From: an uncultured Kangiella sp.
Lineage (GTDB): Bacteria > Pseudomonadota > Gammaproteobacteria > Enterobacterales > Kangiellaceae
Assembly: GCA_950096615.1 (NCBI GenBank)
Contig: CATNCP010000032.1
Span: 1 to 33,067, forward strand
DNA length: 33,067 nt
Direction of reading: 5' to 3'
The translations under genes were made by a program, and so were the position numbers. Below are positions 17,898 through 26,643 of the stretch, one piece after another. The notes under the pieces were generated by a model. It did no database searches and was not told the origin of the DNA. It saw only the letters and a program-made list of their open reading frames with translations. Position 1 is the first letter of the stretch. The number at the start of each line of letters is the position of its first letter.

Positions 17898-19021
17898 TCA
17901 TCGCTTAAAAATCGTACCTGACGCTCGATCAGCCCTCGTTGTTCAGCGTCAGGCTCCTCTAAACGACAAAGCTCAATGATGTCGTGATTGTCTAATTCAA
18001 TATCAATGACTTTTTTGGCTGGCCAGTTATAGTCGCTGTCTTTTTCTTGCAATGCCTTTTCGTACCAAACGCCTGGCTCAATGATGCCAAAAAACATTTG
18101 ATAGATATCACGATCAAAATTTAAGCGATGAAGTAATATTTTGGGTTCTAATTGAATGTGCTGAAAACAACGCTCTAAAGCATGCAGGGCATTACGGCTC
18201 AGCGGCCCTTTGTCTCCATCGAGTCCCAATACCAATAATCCATGGTTAAATTGAGTTGCTAGCATAGCGTTTTGTGGGAGCCAGCGGCTGAGAGTTCGTA
18301 ACAGCTGAGTATTGTCTTTGACGGTTAATTTAGACCAATCAGCCTTAATCACTAAAGAGTGTTTTATGGATTTATTCTGCAGCTGTTGTCGGTTACGTTT
18401 AATAAGTTCTTTGAGTAGTTGACCATTATGCTGTGTCGCAGATTCGCTACTTGTGTCAGCATTATTTTGTGCTTTAGACTGTCTTGATTTACCTCGCTTT
18501 ATGTTTAATAGCAGAAAGATAATCAACCATAAAATCCCCCCGAACAACCACAGCACGTAACTATTGAACCATAAAGGTTGCTCACTGTTGGTAAAGTGTT
18601 CTGCATCAACAAAGTAAATGACTAAGTAGCCATTATAGCTATCTTCGTAAGCGATATTTGCGATGACAGGATCGCTGTGGGCTTGATCGGTATTACCGGC
18701 AGAGAACACAAGCTCGCCATTTCGTCTGTAAATAGCGACCTGTTGAATATTGTCGTTAGAGGCTACCCTTTGACCAATAGATTCTATGGCATCAGTATTT
18801 TCATCTTCTATGAGATGCCCCAAAAAGGCAGCGCTGAGATCGGCCATACCTTGGTTGTAGTGTTGGCTAAACTCTTGGGTTTGGTGGTTATGGGCTTCTT
18901 GGTGCCAAGAGAAGATCATAAAACACAACGCCATGATCGTTATCGCAGTTGAGATCAATACAGGCAAGCGAATCGTTTGTAGGTAGCTACGCTGTTTGTT
19001 GTTTTGTTTACTCACAGACAT
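17894..19021 (-). CDS. ytjB: Smp/YtjB-like two-pass membrane protein
   Basis: The product (375 residues) matches the Smp (SMP_2) family, found beside serB in many gammaproteobacteria, including E. coli. TM1 is about 20-38, an extracytoplasmic region of about 110 residues follows ([20 protein letters not shown]), and TM2 is about 153-173. A cytoplasmic part of some 200 residues ends the protein. No enzymatic motif is seen. In several species the family is discussed as an envelope or stress-related factor; its biochemical role is not settled. It is divergent from serB across 91 bases and overlaps parC by three bases at the 3' end. Its sensor-like periplasmic layout resembles that of the kinase at 3647-5416. 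Confidence 0.85.
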   Translation of the reverse strand: MSVSKQNNKQRSYLQTIRLPVLISTAITIMALCFMIFSWHQEAHNHQTQEFSQHYNQGMADLSAAFLGHLIEDENTDAIESIGQRVASNDNIQQVAIYRRNGELVFSAGNTDQAHSDPVIANIAYEDSYNGYLVIYFVDAEHFTNSEQPLWFNSYVLWLFGGILWLIIFLLLNIKRGKSRQSKAQNNADTSSESATQHNGQLLKELIKRNRQQLQNKSIKHSLVIKADWSKLTVKDNTQLLRTLSRWLPQNAMLATQFNHGLLVLGLDGDKGPLSRNALHALERCFQHIQLEPKILLHRLNFDRDIYQMFFGIIEPGVWYEKALQEKDSDYNWPAKKVIDIELDNHDIIELCRLEEPDAEQRGLIERQVRFLSDD

Positions 19022-19112
19022 TCATAGAGTTTAGCTTTGCTGGTAATATATCATAGATTTATTGACTTAGTAGCACTGGAAAATGTGCCTTAATTAGAGA
19101 TTTGGATATTCG

Positions 19113-20027
19113 ATGACTCATAAACTAAAAGCAGAATGGCTTCTATTCACACTAAATCCACTTGAGGTTCAGCTAGTAGAAAATGAGCTTAAGAGTTCTT
19201 GTAGCGCTTTGGATGCCATGTCTATTAAGGAATTAGATATTAAGTTACAGGTTTATCAGTATGCTTATCAAGTGAGTTTCTCAGTGGATGATGGTTGCCA
19301 TAAAGAAAGTCTTTTGTCTGCTGTTGAGTCCGCTTCCCAGACCCTTAAATTTGACTATTGTCGCTTGCTGAGTGTGAAGCCAATAAAGTTGGCCGTTTTC
19401 GACATGGACTCGACGTTAATACCGATGGAAGTGATTGATGAGCTGGCATGTGAGGCCGGTGTTAAATTACAAGTTTCTGAGATTACAGAAGCAGCTATGC
19501 GCGGAGAGCTGGATTTCAATCAGAGCTTTGAGCAGCGGTTGTCCTTATTAAAAGGCATGTCCGAGCAGGCCGTAGAGGCAGTGAAATCACGGCTAAGTTT
19601 TAATCCTGGAGTTGAAGCATTCATCAACTACCTTTCTGAGCAAGGAGCTACAGTGGCTATTGCTTCAGGTGGATTTGTACCGTTCGCAGAGGCGCTGTGT
19701 TCTAAAGCACCTATTACTAAAATTGCAGCTAATCAGTTAATGTTTAATCAAGGGCAGTTAACGGGTGCGGCAGTAAAACCTATTATCAATGCTGAAAAAA
19801 AAGCGATACAACTACAACAGTGGCAGAAAGAGCTAGGATTGGAAAATGGAGAGGTTTTAGCGGTTGGGGATGGCGCAAACGACAGCTTTATGTTGGAGGT
19901 AGCAGGTCTTGGCGTTGCATATAAGGCGAAACCCTTCCTTAGAAGAAGAGCGGACTGCGTGATTCAACAGGGAGGGATGGACGGCATGATCGATATTCTT
20001 AAAGGACTAGACCAAGCAGTTAGTTAA
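19113..20027 (+). CDS. serB: Phosphoserine phosphatase
   Basis: SerB catalyses the last step of serine synthesis, phosphoserine to serine. The product is 304 residues. The HAD-type catalytic core has DMDST (97-101) with nucleophile Asp97, IASGGFVPFAEAL as motif II, and AVGDGANDSFMLEVAG as motif IV. Residues 1-85 form the N-terminal domain found in the longer SerB proteins. LGVAYKAKP after motif IV is typical. No strong ribosome site precedes the ATG. A bidirectional terminator follows, separating it from the convergent degenerate GGDEF/EAL gene. Confidence 0.96.
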   Translation: MTHKLKAEWLLFTLNPLEVQLVENELKSSCSALDAMSIKELDIKLQVYQYAYQVSFSVDDGCHKESLLSAVESASQTLKFDYCRLLSVKPIKLAVFDMDSTLIPMEVIDELACEAGVKLQVSEITEAAMRGELDFNQSFEQRLSLLKGMSEQAVEAVKSRLSFNPGVEAFINYLSEQGATVAIASGGFVPFAEALCSKAPITKIAANQLMFNQGQLTGAAVKPIINAEKKAIQLQQWQKELGLENGEVLAVGDGANDSFMLEVAGLGVAYKAKPFLRRRADCVIQQGGMDGMIDILKGLDQAVS

Positions 20028-20041
20028 AATGTTGTTGTAAT

Positions 20042-20072
20042 AAAAAAGCCCGAGGATAACTCGGGCTTTTTT
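20042..20072. terminator. Bidirectional terminator between serB and the fimX-like gene
   Basis: GCCCGAG and CTCGGGC pair around a GATAA loop, flanked by six A residues on the left and six T residues on the right. The hairpin works equally on both strands and lies between two convergent genes. Confidence 0.93.
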
Positions 20073-20087
20073 ATTAGCTTACTGCGA

Positions 20088-22160
20088 TTAGAAGTCGCTG
20101 TCAGCAAAGTCGTAATTAAGTTTTGTGATAGGTTTTGAAACATAGTTACCCATCACAAAATCAATGCCTAGAGGCCAAATCTGAGCCAAAGTGGATGCAT
20201 CTTCCAGATTGGTAATAATGGTTTTTGCCTCAATTTCTGACGCCGCATTGACGATTGGCTGTACTTTTTCGGAGCCGTGTTCTTTTAACGTTTCAATAAA
20301 GTTGGGCGCAAAAGAAACCAGCTGCGGACGAATTGAGCGAACGATTTCGCTATTATCCGTTGCTATCCCTGATAAGCAGAAAGGAACACCAATTTTTTTC
20401 AGGTTAGCTTTTAGTTCGATAACTTTCTTTAAATAAGTCTGAGCTGTGTGTCCCTTCAGAGTTAAAATAAGGTTATCGCTATTGATTCCTGCGGCTGTAA
20501 TGAGCTTTTCTAGCCACTCTTCTAGGTCTTCACGTAATAAGGTATTAGGGCTTAGGGCAACAAATAATTTGTTGTTATTATTTTCAGCTTTATCTTTAGC
20601 TAGCACCTTAAGCGCATGCTTGAGAGTAATCTTATCAATTTCAGCGTCAATACCGACCTTTTCAAAGATGTGGAAAATATCTTCACCGAGGCCCCAGCCA
20701 CCGTCTCTCAGCTGATAGCGGAAATAGCACATATACTGCTTGTTAGGGCTACCTTTTAGACTCATCATTGGTTGATAGAACAAGGTCATATTGCCTTCTT
20801 CACGAGCAATAGTGAATTCCTCGTAAATCTTTCGCTCTTCATCATTGAGCAAACTATCAATGGATGGATTAAAGATTTGGTAGTTGTTACCGCCTTTGTC
20901 TTGAAGGTTGTGCGCCGCAGTAGTGGCATGCAATAGCAGTTTACTCGCCTCAACCTCGTTGTCAGTGCATGGCACACCGCCGATACTGAAAGTGATTTTC
21001 AGAGTTTGACCAGAAACCTCAAACAGCTGACCTTCGATATCTTTAATCAGTTTTTTGGGAAGTTCGGTCGGTGCTTTTGGGGTGTCGCTTAACATTAAGG
21101 CGAAGCTGGTATCACTGATACGTCCTAACACATCACTGCTGTCGCAATGGTCTCGTAACCAGTCGGCCACATCTTTTAATAATACATCACAGTCAGAAAT
21201 ACCAAACTTACTACGGTAGTTGGTGAAGTTGTCGATTTCAATCAAGTAAAGTAATGCATTATGGTCTGCCGTTCTCGCGGTCTCCACAGATTGCTTCAGG
21301 TGGTCCATGAAGGCTGGGCGGTTGAGAACGCCAGTGACCTGGTCGATCTGACTGACTTCTTTTAATTTTTTCATCAACTCTTGTTGATCGCCAATGTCTC
21401 TGACCAACAGTTGTACACACTCTTCATCGTCATAAATAGCCGAACTGATGATAAAGTCAGCTTCAAATTCTTCGCCGTCTGCTGTTTTGCCTTTTAAGAC
21501 TTCGCTGACCTCAGTGCCTTCCTGTGCTTGACGCTTGAGTAAAGACTTGATCGAACCCTTATCATCCTCAGCTATAATATCCATAATGGACATGACGATG
21601 ATTTCGTCTTCTTCATAACCAAACCGCTTGATATAAGTCGGGTTGGTGTAGATATGCATGCCTTCATGAATATAAGCAATGGCGTCTTTGGAGCTGTCGA
21701 GAAGTAACTCGTTGCGTTTATTGGTTTCGTAAACAATCTTATTAGCTTGCTCTAAGGAATGAAGTGAATTGACAAGCTGCTGATCTCGCTTCACGAGCGT
21801 AGAAAGCAAGTCGAGAGATTTAGCGGGTATATAGTCTTTCAGTCCCTGTGCGATATATTCAAATCGCTTTTCTTCATTGTAGTTTGTTGATAAAAGAACT
21901 GCAGGCACAGCTATAGGTTGAGCTTTAAGCTGCTTCAACGCTTGCTTAACCGGTAAGTTTTCAAGCTCATCGAGAAATATAGCCTGTTGCCAATGTTTGG
22001 AGTCTAGGGCATCTTTTAGCTGCTCGCTGTCGGCGACGACTTGGTGTCGCACAGGCAGACCCATATTCTTCAGATGGCTGGCTACCTGTTCACTGTCGTT
22101 CAGTGACGAGGAGAAGATGAGTGTATTGATTGGGGACTGTTTTACCTTTTCTTTCATCAT
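20088..22160 (-). CDS. FimX-like protein: REC-like, PAS, degenerate GGDEF and degenerate EAL domains
   Basis: The product has 690 residues. Domains in order: a receiver-like domain (about 10-125) with weak acidic-pocket residues, PAS (about 148-262), GGDEF-like (about 268-432) and EAL-like (about 443-685). The cyclase signature is replaced by RISDTSF (347-353). The EAL signature is replaced by MCY (477-479, after YQPMMSL), and the DDFG metal site reads SGIAT (597-601). MGNYVSKP (670-677) matches the end of EAL domains. Both enzymatic activities therefore look lost, which suggests a c-di-GMP receptor. FimX of Pseudomonas, which controls type IV pili and has the same domain order, also lies beside serB. 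The name is inferred from this architecture and position. No pilus gene is in the window. Confidence 0.82.
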   Translation of the reverse strand: MMKEKVKQSPINTLIFSSSLNDSEQVASHLKNMGLPVRHQVVADSEQLKDALDSKHWQQAIFLDELENLPVKQALKQLKAQPIAVPAVLLSTNYNEEKRFEYIAQGLKDYIPAKSLDLLSTLVKRDQQLVNSLHSLEQANKIVYETNKRNELLLDSSKDAIAYIHEGMHIYTNPTYIKRFGYEEDEIIVMSIMDIIAEDDKGSIKSLLKRQAQEGTEVSEVLKGKTADGEEFEADFIISSAIYDDEECVQLLVRDIGDQQELMKKLKEVSQIDQVTGVLNRPAFMDHLKQSVETARTADHNALLYLIEIDNFTNYRSKFGISDCDVLLKDVADWLRDHCDSSDVLGRISDTSFALMLSDTPKAPTELPKKLIKDIEGQLFEVSGQTLKITFSIGGVPCTDNEVEASKLLLHATTAAHNLQDKGGNNYQIFNPSIDSLLNDEERKIYEEFTIAREEGNMTLFYQPMMSLKGSPNKQYMCYFRYQLRDGGWGLGEDIFHIFEKVGIDAEIDKITLKHALKVLAKDKAENNNNKLFVALSPNTLLREDLEEWLEKLITAAGINSDNLILTLKGHTAQTYLKKVIELKANLKKIGVPFCLSGIATDNSEIVRSIRPQLVSFAPNFIETLKEHGSEKVQPIVNAASEIEAKTIITNLEDASTLAQIWPLGIDFVMGNYVSKPITKLNYDFADSDF

Positions 22161-22293
22161 TGCAATCTGTTTGTTATTTATTGATCTCCAAAGAAATATT
22201 CTATCTGGTTTCTTTGGGGCATACTGTAACTAGGCCACAGATTCTACAATAATTAACAATTGTTACAATCGCAAGTTTGTGACCCAAGAACGC

Positions 22294-24069
22294 CTACTTC
22301 CGGCTAAATTGGAACTGAATAAAGTTATCCGTTTCGATTATTTTTTTGTTGAGCTCGAGTTTGAATTCGTCGTCTGGTGTCAAAATTGCCACTGTCTGAC
22401 CTGAGCGGTAACCAAGAGGGGGAAGAACAACCGTTGCATCAATACCAACATTAGGCATTTCGGGCAACAGTAGGCCGTTATGGTGATAGGCCGGTTTAGC
22501 ATAGTCCCAGTCCAGTGTTGCTCTAACGGGAGTGGCCTCGGGAGCAATAACTTCAACGCCAATCAGGAATACTGAGTTTTTGTGCCATCGATTCCAGCGA
22601 ATCATTCCCAAATTGTACTGTTCTTGATTGTTTTTAATGTTCTTTATCGTAATAAGCTCGTTGGCTTCTGCGTAGCTAGAAGGTGCTTTTTCAAAACCTA
22701 GGCAGAATCCTGCAGGGCTAACATCTCTTACCATGCCTTGTGTCCACTGGTAACGAGACTTGGTTTTGATGTTTTTGAAGGGCTTATCCTCCATTTTATG
22801 TTGCTTATCTTCCTGGCTTGGCGGCTTATAGATTGAAGCAAAAGCATCCTTTTTCTGATCTCCGCTCAGAGTTGAGGAGCTTGAACGATTTTTCCACACA
22901 AAGCTATGCTGGCTGTCTTCTTCCTGCTCAAGCTGCAATGAATCAGGCTCAATATTAGTATGGCTGCTTTTCTTTTGTCCAAAAAAGCGCTGCTGGACTT
23001 CTTGGCCAAGCTTTTCCACTAAAAAGTGATGTGAGGCTGCTAGGCCAATAGCAACTTCCGTTTTGGCCTGAGAGTTCATCCTAATAAAGTTACGGTTAAG
23101 CTGTTTAGTCCAGTGTGTAATGAGGTGTTCAGAAAGCTCAGAGTCTAACTCTATTTCTGGAGCTTTCTTCGTAAAGCGGCTAAAGAAACCACCGGACTCA
23201 TTCTTAAGGCTTCGTTCAACCGTTTCTGATAATGCCTTTAAATTCAGGCCTATGACAGTTTGGCCTTCTTGCTCAATGGAGTTGACCGGCTGCGGTGGAA
23301 TATCGCTATCTGGTAGGTAGGCAAATAAGCAATTTTTGGTACTGTTAATTTGGAGTTCTGCTAAGTCAGCCAGCTCTTCCAAACTGCTATACACATCGTT
23401 AACTTCGCCATGTTTCAACTGGTAAGGGTTGGAAACAGGCAAAATCAGGTTTATTAATAATTGCTTTTTGATATTCACAAGTGGAGCGGAATCTTTTCTT
23501 AACTTATGTTCCAACAAGTCATGTTCTTGTGCCAGTTTGTAGATAACGTTTTGCTGAACCCAAAGCTTTGCCCCCACTGTTTTATACAGCTGGTAGCGTT
23601 GTAGCTGGATAAAACTCTGAAATTGGAGACTGTTAGCGCATGCGGCGGGTAGTATCGTTTTTTGGTACTTCTCTAGCGAACCCGTATCGGTGTATAGATC
23701 TTCGATGACGGTATTGAAGCCGAATACGGTTTCAGATGCTATGGCATGTACCAGCTCTGAAGCAGACTGTAATTTTTGTGAGTATTTAAGCGGACTGTGA
23801 ATATAAACGGTAGCTAAGGAATTTAACGTATTAAGGCAAGAAGGCTTAATCGCTTCTAAGATTTGCAAGCGTACTTTGGGTGGTAAAGGAGACTGATTTA
23901 AGTCGTATAGGTAATGAAAAAGCTTGGATGCTGTCTCACCCATGTCAGCGACAGGTAGCTCGTCAACCCATTGCTTCGCCGCTTTGACTGTCGCAGGGAT
24001 GTCCGCGACCATCGCACTGTTTTTGACCCGAACGGTCAATCCCAAAGTTCCTTTCGTTAGCGCCACCAT
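22294..24069 (-). CDS. Uncharacterised protein with a C-terminal PilZ-like domain
   Basis: The product has 591 residues. The first 400 are mostly helical and cytoplasmic, with no family I recognise. A polar linker (about 365-425) follows. Residues about 430-510 look like a PilZ domain: RDVSPAG (448-454) fits the D-x-S-x-x-G part of the c-di-GMP-binding signature, and MIRWNRWHKNSVFLIGVEV fits the later strands. The upstream arginine cluster is weak (KSRYQW), so ligand binding is uncertain. A further beta-rich tail of about 75 residues ends the protein. AAGGGG stands just before the ATG. It sits between epmB and the fimX-like gene on the same strand, and a shared c-di-GMP pathway with the latter is inferred. 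Confidence 0.68.
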   Translation of the reverse strand: MVALTKGTLGLTVRVKNSAMVADIPATVKAAKQWVDELPVADMGETASKLFHYLYDLNQSPLPPKVRLQILEAIKPSCLNTLNSLATVYIHSPLKYSQKLQSASELVHAIASETVFGFNTVIEDLYTDTGSLEKYQKTILPAACANSLQFQSFIQLQRYQLYKTVGAKLWVQQNVIYKLAQEHDLLEHKLRKDSAPLVNIKKQLLINLILPVSNPYQLKHGEVNDVYSSLEELADLAELQINSTKNCLFAYLPDSDIPPQPVNSIEQEGQTVIGLNLKALSETVERSLKNESGGFFSRFTKKAPEIELDSELSEHLITHWTKQLNRNFIRMNSQAKTEVAIGLAASHHFLVEKLGQEVQQRFFGQKKSSHTNIEPDSLQLEQEEDSQHSFVWKNRSSSSTLSGDQKKDAFASIYKPPSQEDKQHKMEDKPFKNIKTKSRYQWTQGMVRDVSPAGFCLGFEKAPSSYAEANELITIKNIKNNQEQYNLGMIRWNRWHKNSVFLIGVEVIAPEATPVRATLDWDYAKPAYHHNGLLLPEMPNVGIDATVVLPPLGYRSGQTVAILTPDDEFKLELNKKIIETDNFIQFQFSRK

Positions 24070-24151
24070 TTTCCCCTTATAATACTGGCCAATTATTAAC
24101 TTCTATATTAGCGAAAAGGGGGAGCGGGTGCTAGTCATTTCTCTGCTTAAG

Positions 24152-25192
24152 TTATTGATTATTATTGCCTAAATCAATCCAAGATTTATGCGGTTTTCCT
24201 CCTTCCTCGCGTACAAGTTTCGGAATTAGAAATCCCGCCAGCTCTGTTTGCAGCTGTTTCATGATGATTTTGGCTTGCTTTTCACTGCTATCGAAATGAT
24301 GAGCACCAGTAACTTTATCAAGTAAATGAAGGTAGTAGGGCAAAATTTTGTTCTCAAACAGCTTCTCGCTTAGCTCTGCCAATACGGAAGCGTCATCATT
24401 GATGCCTTTAAGCAATACCGTTTGGTTAAGCAGCGAAATGCCCGCCTGACTCAACCGCTCCATGGCGAGTGAAAAGAGCTGATCTATCTCATTGGGATGA
24501 TTGATATGAGTGACAAAAACAGTCTGTAAGCGACAATTTTTTAAGGTGTTTACCAGCTCAGAGGTGACCCGCTGGGGAATAACGACGGGCAAGCGACTGT
24601 GAATTCTTAGTCGCTTAATGTGCGCAACGCCTTCTATCATGCGGATAAAATCGCTTAAATATTTATCCGTAACGGCCAGTGGATCGCCGCCACTTAAGAT
24701 CACTTCGTTAACTTCTGGGTGTTGGTGTAGGTAATCAATAATTTCTCCCCACTGCGACTTGCCCAGCTGATTATCCGAGTAGGGAAATTCACGGCGAAAG
24801 CAGTAGCGACAGTTAATGGCACAGGCTGTCGACAACATGACCAGTACACGGCTTTTGTATTTATGAAGCACTCCCGGTAATGCGCTATCATGCTCATCCA
24901 GCGGATCGGCAACATACCCTGGCATGGCGCTATTTTCTTCTGCTAAAGGCAAAACCTGAAGCAAGAGTGGGTCATGGGGATTGCCTTTTGTCATACGTTC
25001 CACAAACGGCAAGGGGACTCTTTGAGCAAAGGCGTGATCACTGAGGGTAAGGTAGGGCAAACCCTCAGGCTCAAGATCCAAGTGCTTTAATAGCTCTATT
25101 GGTGTGGAAAATGCCCCAGAAAGCAACTTTTTCCACTCATTGTCCTGCCAATAAGAGTCATTTCGCGTTAAAATCTGCAGGTTTTGAATCAT
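24152..25192 (-). CDS. epmB: EF-P beta-lysylation protein EpmB (lysine 2,3-aminomutase-like)
   Basis: EpmB is a radical SAM, PLP-dependent enzyme that turns alpha-lysine into beta-lysine for attachment to EF-P by EpmA. The product is 346 residues (342 in E. coli). The iron-sulfur motif is CAINCRYC (Cys124, 128, 131), followed by FRREFPYSD. EVILSGGDPLAVTD is the SAM-binding segment. The likely PLP lysine is Lys333 in EEGGKPHKSW near the C-terminus. It is divergent from efp with only 26 bases between the two start codons, so the promoters must lie partly within the coding regions. The ribosome site is weak. It is the first gene of the minus-strand run toward the PilZ-like and fimX-like genes. 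Confidence 0.95.
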   Translation of the reverse strand: MIQNLQILTRNDSYWQDNEWKKLLSGAFSTPIELLKHLDLEPEGLPYLTLSDHAFAQRVPLPFVERMTKGNPHDPLLLQVLPLAEENSAMPGYVADPLDEHDSALPGVLHKYKSRVLVMLSTACAINCRYCFRREFPYSDNQLGKSQWGEIIDYLHQHPEVNEVILSGGDPLAVTDKYLSDFIRMIEGVAHIKRLRIHSRLPVVIPQRVTSELVNTLKNCRLQTVFVTHINHPNEIDQLFSLAMERLSQAGISLLNQTVLLKGINDDASVLAELSEKLFENKILPYYLHLLDKVTGAHHFDSSEKQAKIIMKQLQTELAGFLIPKLVREEGGKPHKSWIDLGNNNQ

Positions 25193-25218
25193 AAATATAT
25201 CAAGTGTTAGAGGAACTC

Positions 25219-25782
25219 ATGGGAACAATTACCACAAACGACCTGCGCAATGGTACCAAATTGATACTCGATGGCGAACCATGCACGGTAGTTGATAATC
25301 AATTTGTTCGACCAGGCAAAGGCCAAGCATTTAGTAAAACAAAAGTATTATACTTACTAACAGGGCGAACTGTTGAGAAAACTTTTAAATCTGGCGAAAG
25401 TATAGAAACTGCTGATGTTATAGATACCGATATGGATTACATCTATAACGATGGTGAATTCTGGTACTTCATGGATCCGAATACGTTTGAGCAAGTACAG
25501 GCTGACGCCAATGCTGTAGGCGATGCCAAGAACTACTTGATCGAGCAAGATAAATGCCAAGTGACCTTATGGAACGGTAGCCCAATTGGTGTAACGCCAC
25601 CAAACTTTGTCATTCTAGAAGTTACAGATACAGACCCAGGCCTGCGCGGTGATACTTCGGGCGGTGGTTCGAAGCCAGCGACGATGCACACAGGTGCTGT
25701 GGTAAAAGTGCCTTTGTTTGTTAATATCGGCGATAAGTTGAAGGTTGATACGCGAAACGGTGAGTACGTTTCACGCGCCTAA
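25219..25782 (+). CDS. efp: Translation elongation factor P
   Basis: EF-P enters ribosomes stalled at polyproline stretches and promotes peptide bond formation. I chose the ATG at 25219 because AGAGGA stands five bases before it and the product, [20 protein letters not shown], then has the usual 187 residues. A GTG five codons upstream adds no family sequence. The modified lysine is Lys34 in RPGKGQAF, the site lysylated by EpmA, and both modification enzymes are in this window. Domains II and III follow, with [12 protein letters not shown] and the highly conserved [17 protein letters not shown]. The C-terminus is [11 protein letters not shown]. Confidence 0.97.
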   Translation: MGTITTNDLRNGTKLILDGEPCTVVDNQFVRPGKGQAFSKTKVLYLLTGRTVEKTFKSGESIETADVIDTDMDYIYNDGEFWYFMDPNTFEQVQADANAVGDAKNYLIEQDKCQVTLWNGSPIGVTPPNFVILEVTDTDPGLRGDTSGGGSKPATMHTGAVVKVPLFVNIGDKLKVDTRNGEYVSRA

Positions 25783-25810
25783 TGGGCCAAAATTCACTTG
25801 GAACTTTGTT

Positions 25811-25870
25811 GGATAATAATTGTTTTTTGCTCATTTACTATTCGTAAACTCCACAAAATAATTATTATCC
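25811..25870. repeat. Large inverted repeat after efp
   Basis: GGATAATAATT and AATTATTATCC are exact inverted copies of 11 bases; with one mismatch the arms extend to 16 bases each. The loop is about 28 bases. It lies just downstream of efp and could end or protect its transcript, but there is no GC-rich stem with T-run. It could also be the core of a small non-autonomous element. Confidence 0.5.
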
Positions 25871-25906
25871 GCTTCGTCCAAGCAAATTTCATCTCCATTA
25901 GGTGTT

Positions 25907-25929
25907 TTGTAACTGACTCCGTGTTACAA
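25907..25929. repeat. Short inverted repeat in the efp to four-loop gene gap
   Basis: TTGTAAC and GTTACAA are perfect 7-base inverted copies separated by nine bases. A second short hairpin, ACAAGTC-CT-GACTTGT, follows within 30 bases. In addition AAATTCACTT occurs as a direct repeat at 25790 and 25979, bracketing this gap. Operator or mobile-element interpretations are both possible. Confidence 0.35.
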
Positions 25930-26032
25930 GAAAAGACAAGTCCTGACTTGTAGGAAACTTCTTTTGGTCGATAGTTTGAAATTCACTTCGGACTATTTTT
26001 CATTACCAAATTTAACAAGGAATATTTCAATA

Positions 26033-26551
26033 ATGCGCGTACTCATGGTTTCTGTTGTAGCCCTGTTATTACTGACTGGATTCACGGGGAGCGAGAGCTT
26101 AGAAGTTGACTCTCAAGGTAATAGTATCGATTACAATGGTGACGGGCATCCAGATGTAACCTATGATTACTATAAAGAGTATTTCTATGAGTTTATTGAT
26201 AGGAATTATGATCTGAAAACTGATGTGAGCAACAAATTTAACTACAAAGATAATTTACCTATTCAGACTACTTACGATAATAACTTTGATGGCTATCCCG
26301 ATACTAAAGTTTTTTACCAAAATGGCTGGGTTGATTATTCATTTGTAGATACTAACAAGGATAATAAATTTGATGTTTTTTATTCTTATGAGTATGGAAT
26401 CCTTAAGTTCTCAGAAAAGTATATTGCTGCTACAAATGATAAAAGTGCATATATTGAGAAAATAGAATATGAGTTGGGGTACCCAGTTAAAACCACTAGG
26501 GTTCAAACGTCAATAACTCGAGATAAGTTCCAGAGAGCAAGAAGCAAGTAG
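26033..26551 (+). CDS. Small secreted protein with four EF-hand/FG-GAP-type calcium-binding loops
   Basis: I do not recognise a named family. I chose the ATG at 26033, as it begins a good signal peptide (MRVLMVSVVALLLLTGFTGS, cleavage near residue 20); a TTG reading from 25964 would place 23 polar residues before it. The product has 172 residues. The mature part contains four loops of the form D-x-N-x-D-x-x-x-D at 33-41 (DYNGDGHPD), 56-64 (DRNYDLKTD), 82-90 (DNNFDGYPD) and 106-114 (DTNKDNKFD), spaced 23-26 residues apart and each followed by aromatic, strand-like sequence. This suggests a repetitive calcium-binding, beta-rich exported protein. The gene is visibly richer in A and T than its neighbours and interrupts the efp-epmA pair, which suggests acquisition. 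Confidence 0.7.
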   Translation: MRVLMVSVVALLLLTGFTGSESLEVDSQGNSIDYNGDGHPDVTYDYYKEYFYEFIDRNYDLKTDVSNKFNYKDNLPIQTTYDNNFDGYPDTKVFYQNGWVDYSFVDTNKDNKFDVFYSYEYGILKFSEKYIAATNDKSAYIEKIEYELGYPVKTTRVQTSITRDKFQRARSK

Positions 26552-26643
26552 CTAATAGAAGGGCGTGGCATTGATAATAGTTCTAGAGTTATTTTGTACG
26601 TTACAGTACATTTCACATAGCTTGTGCGTTAGAGATTATAAAG

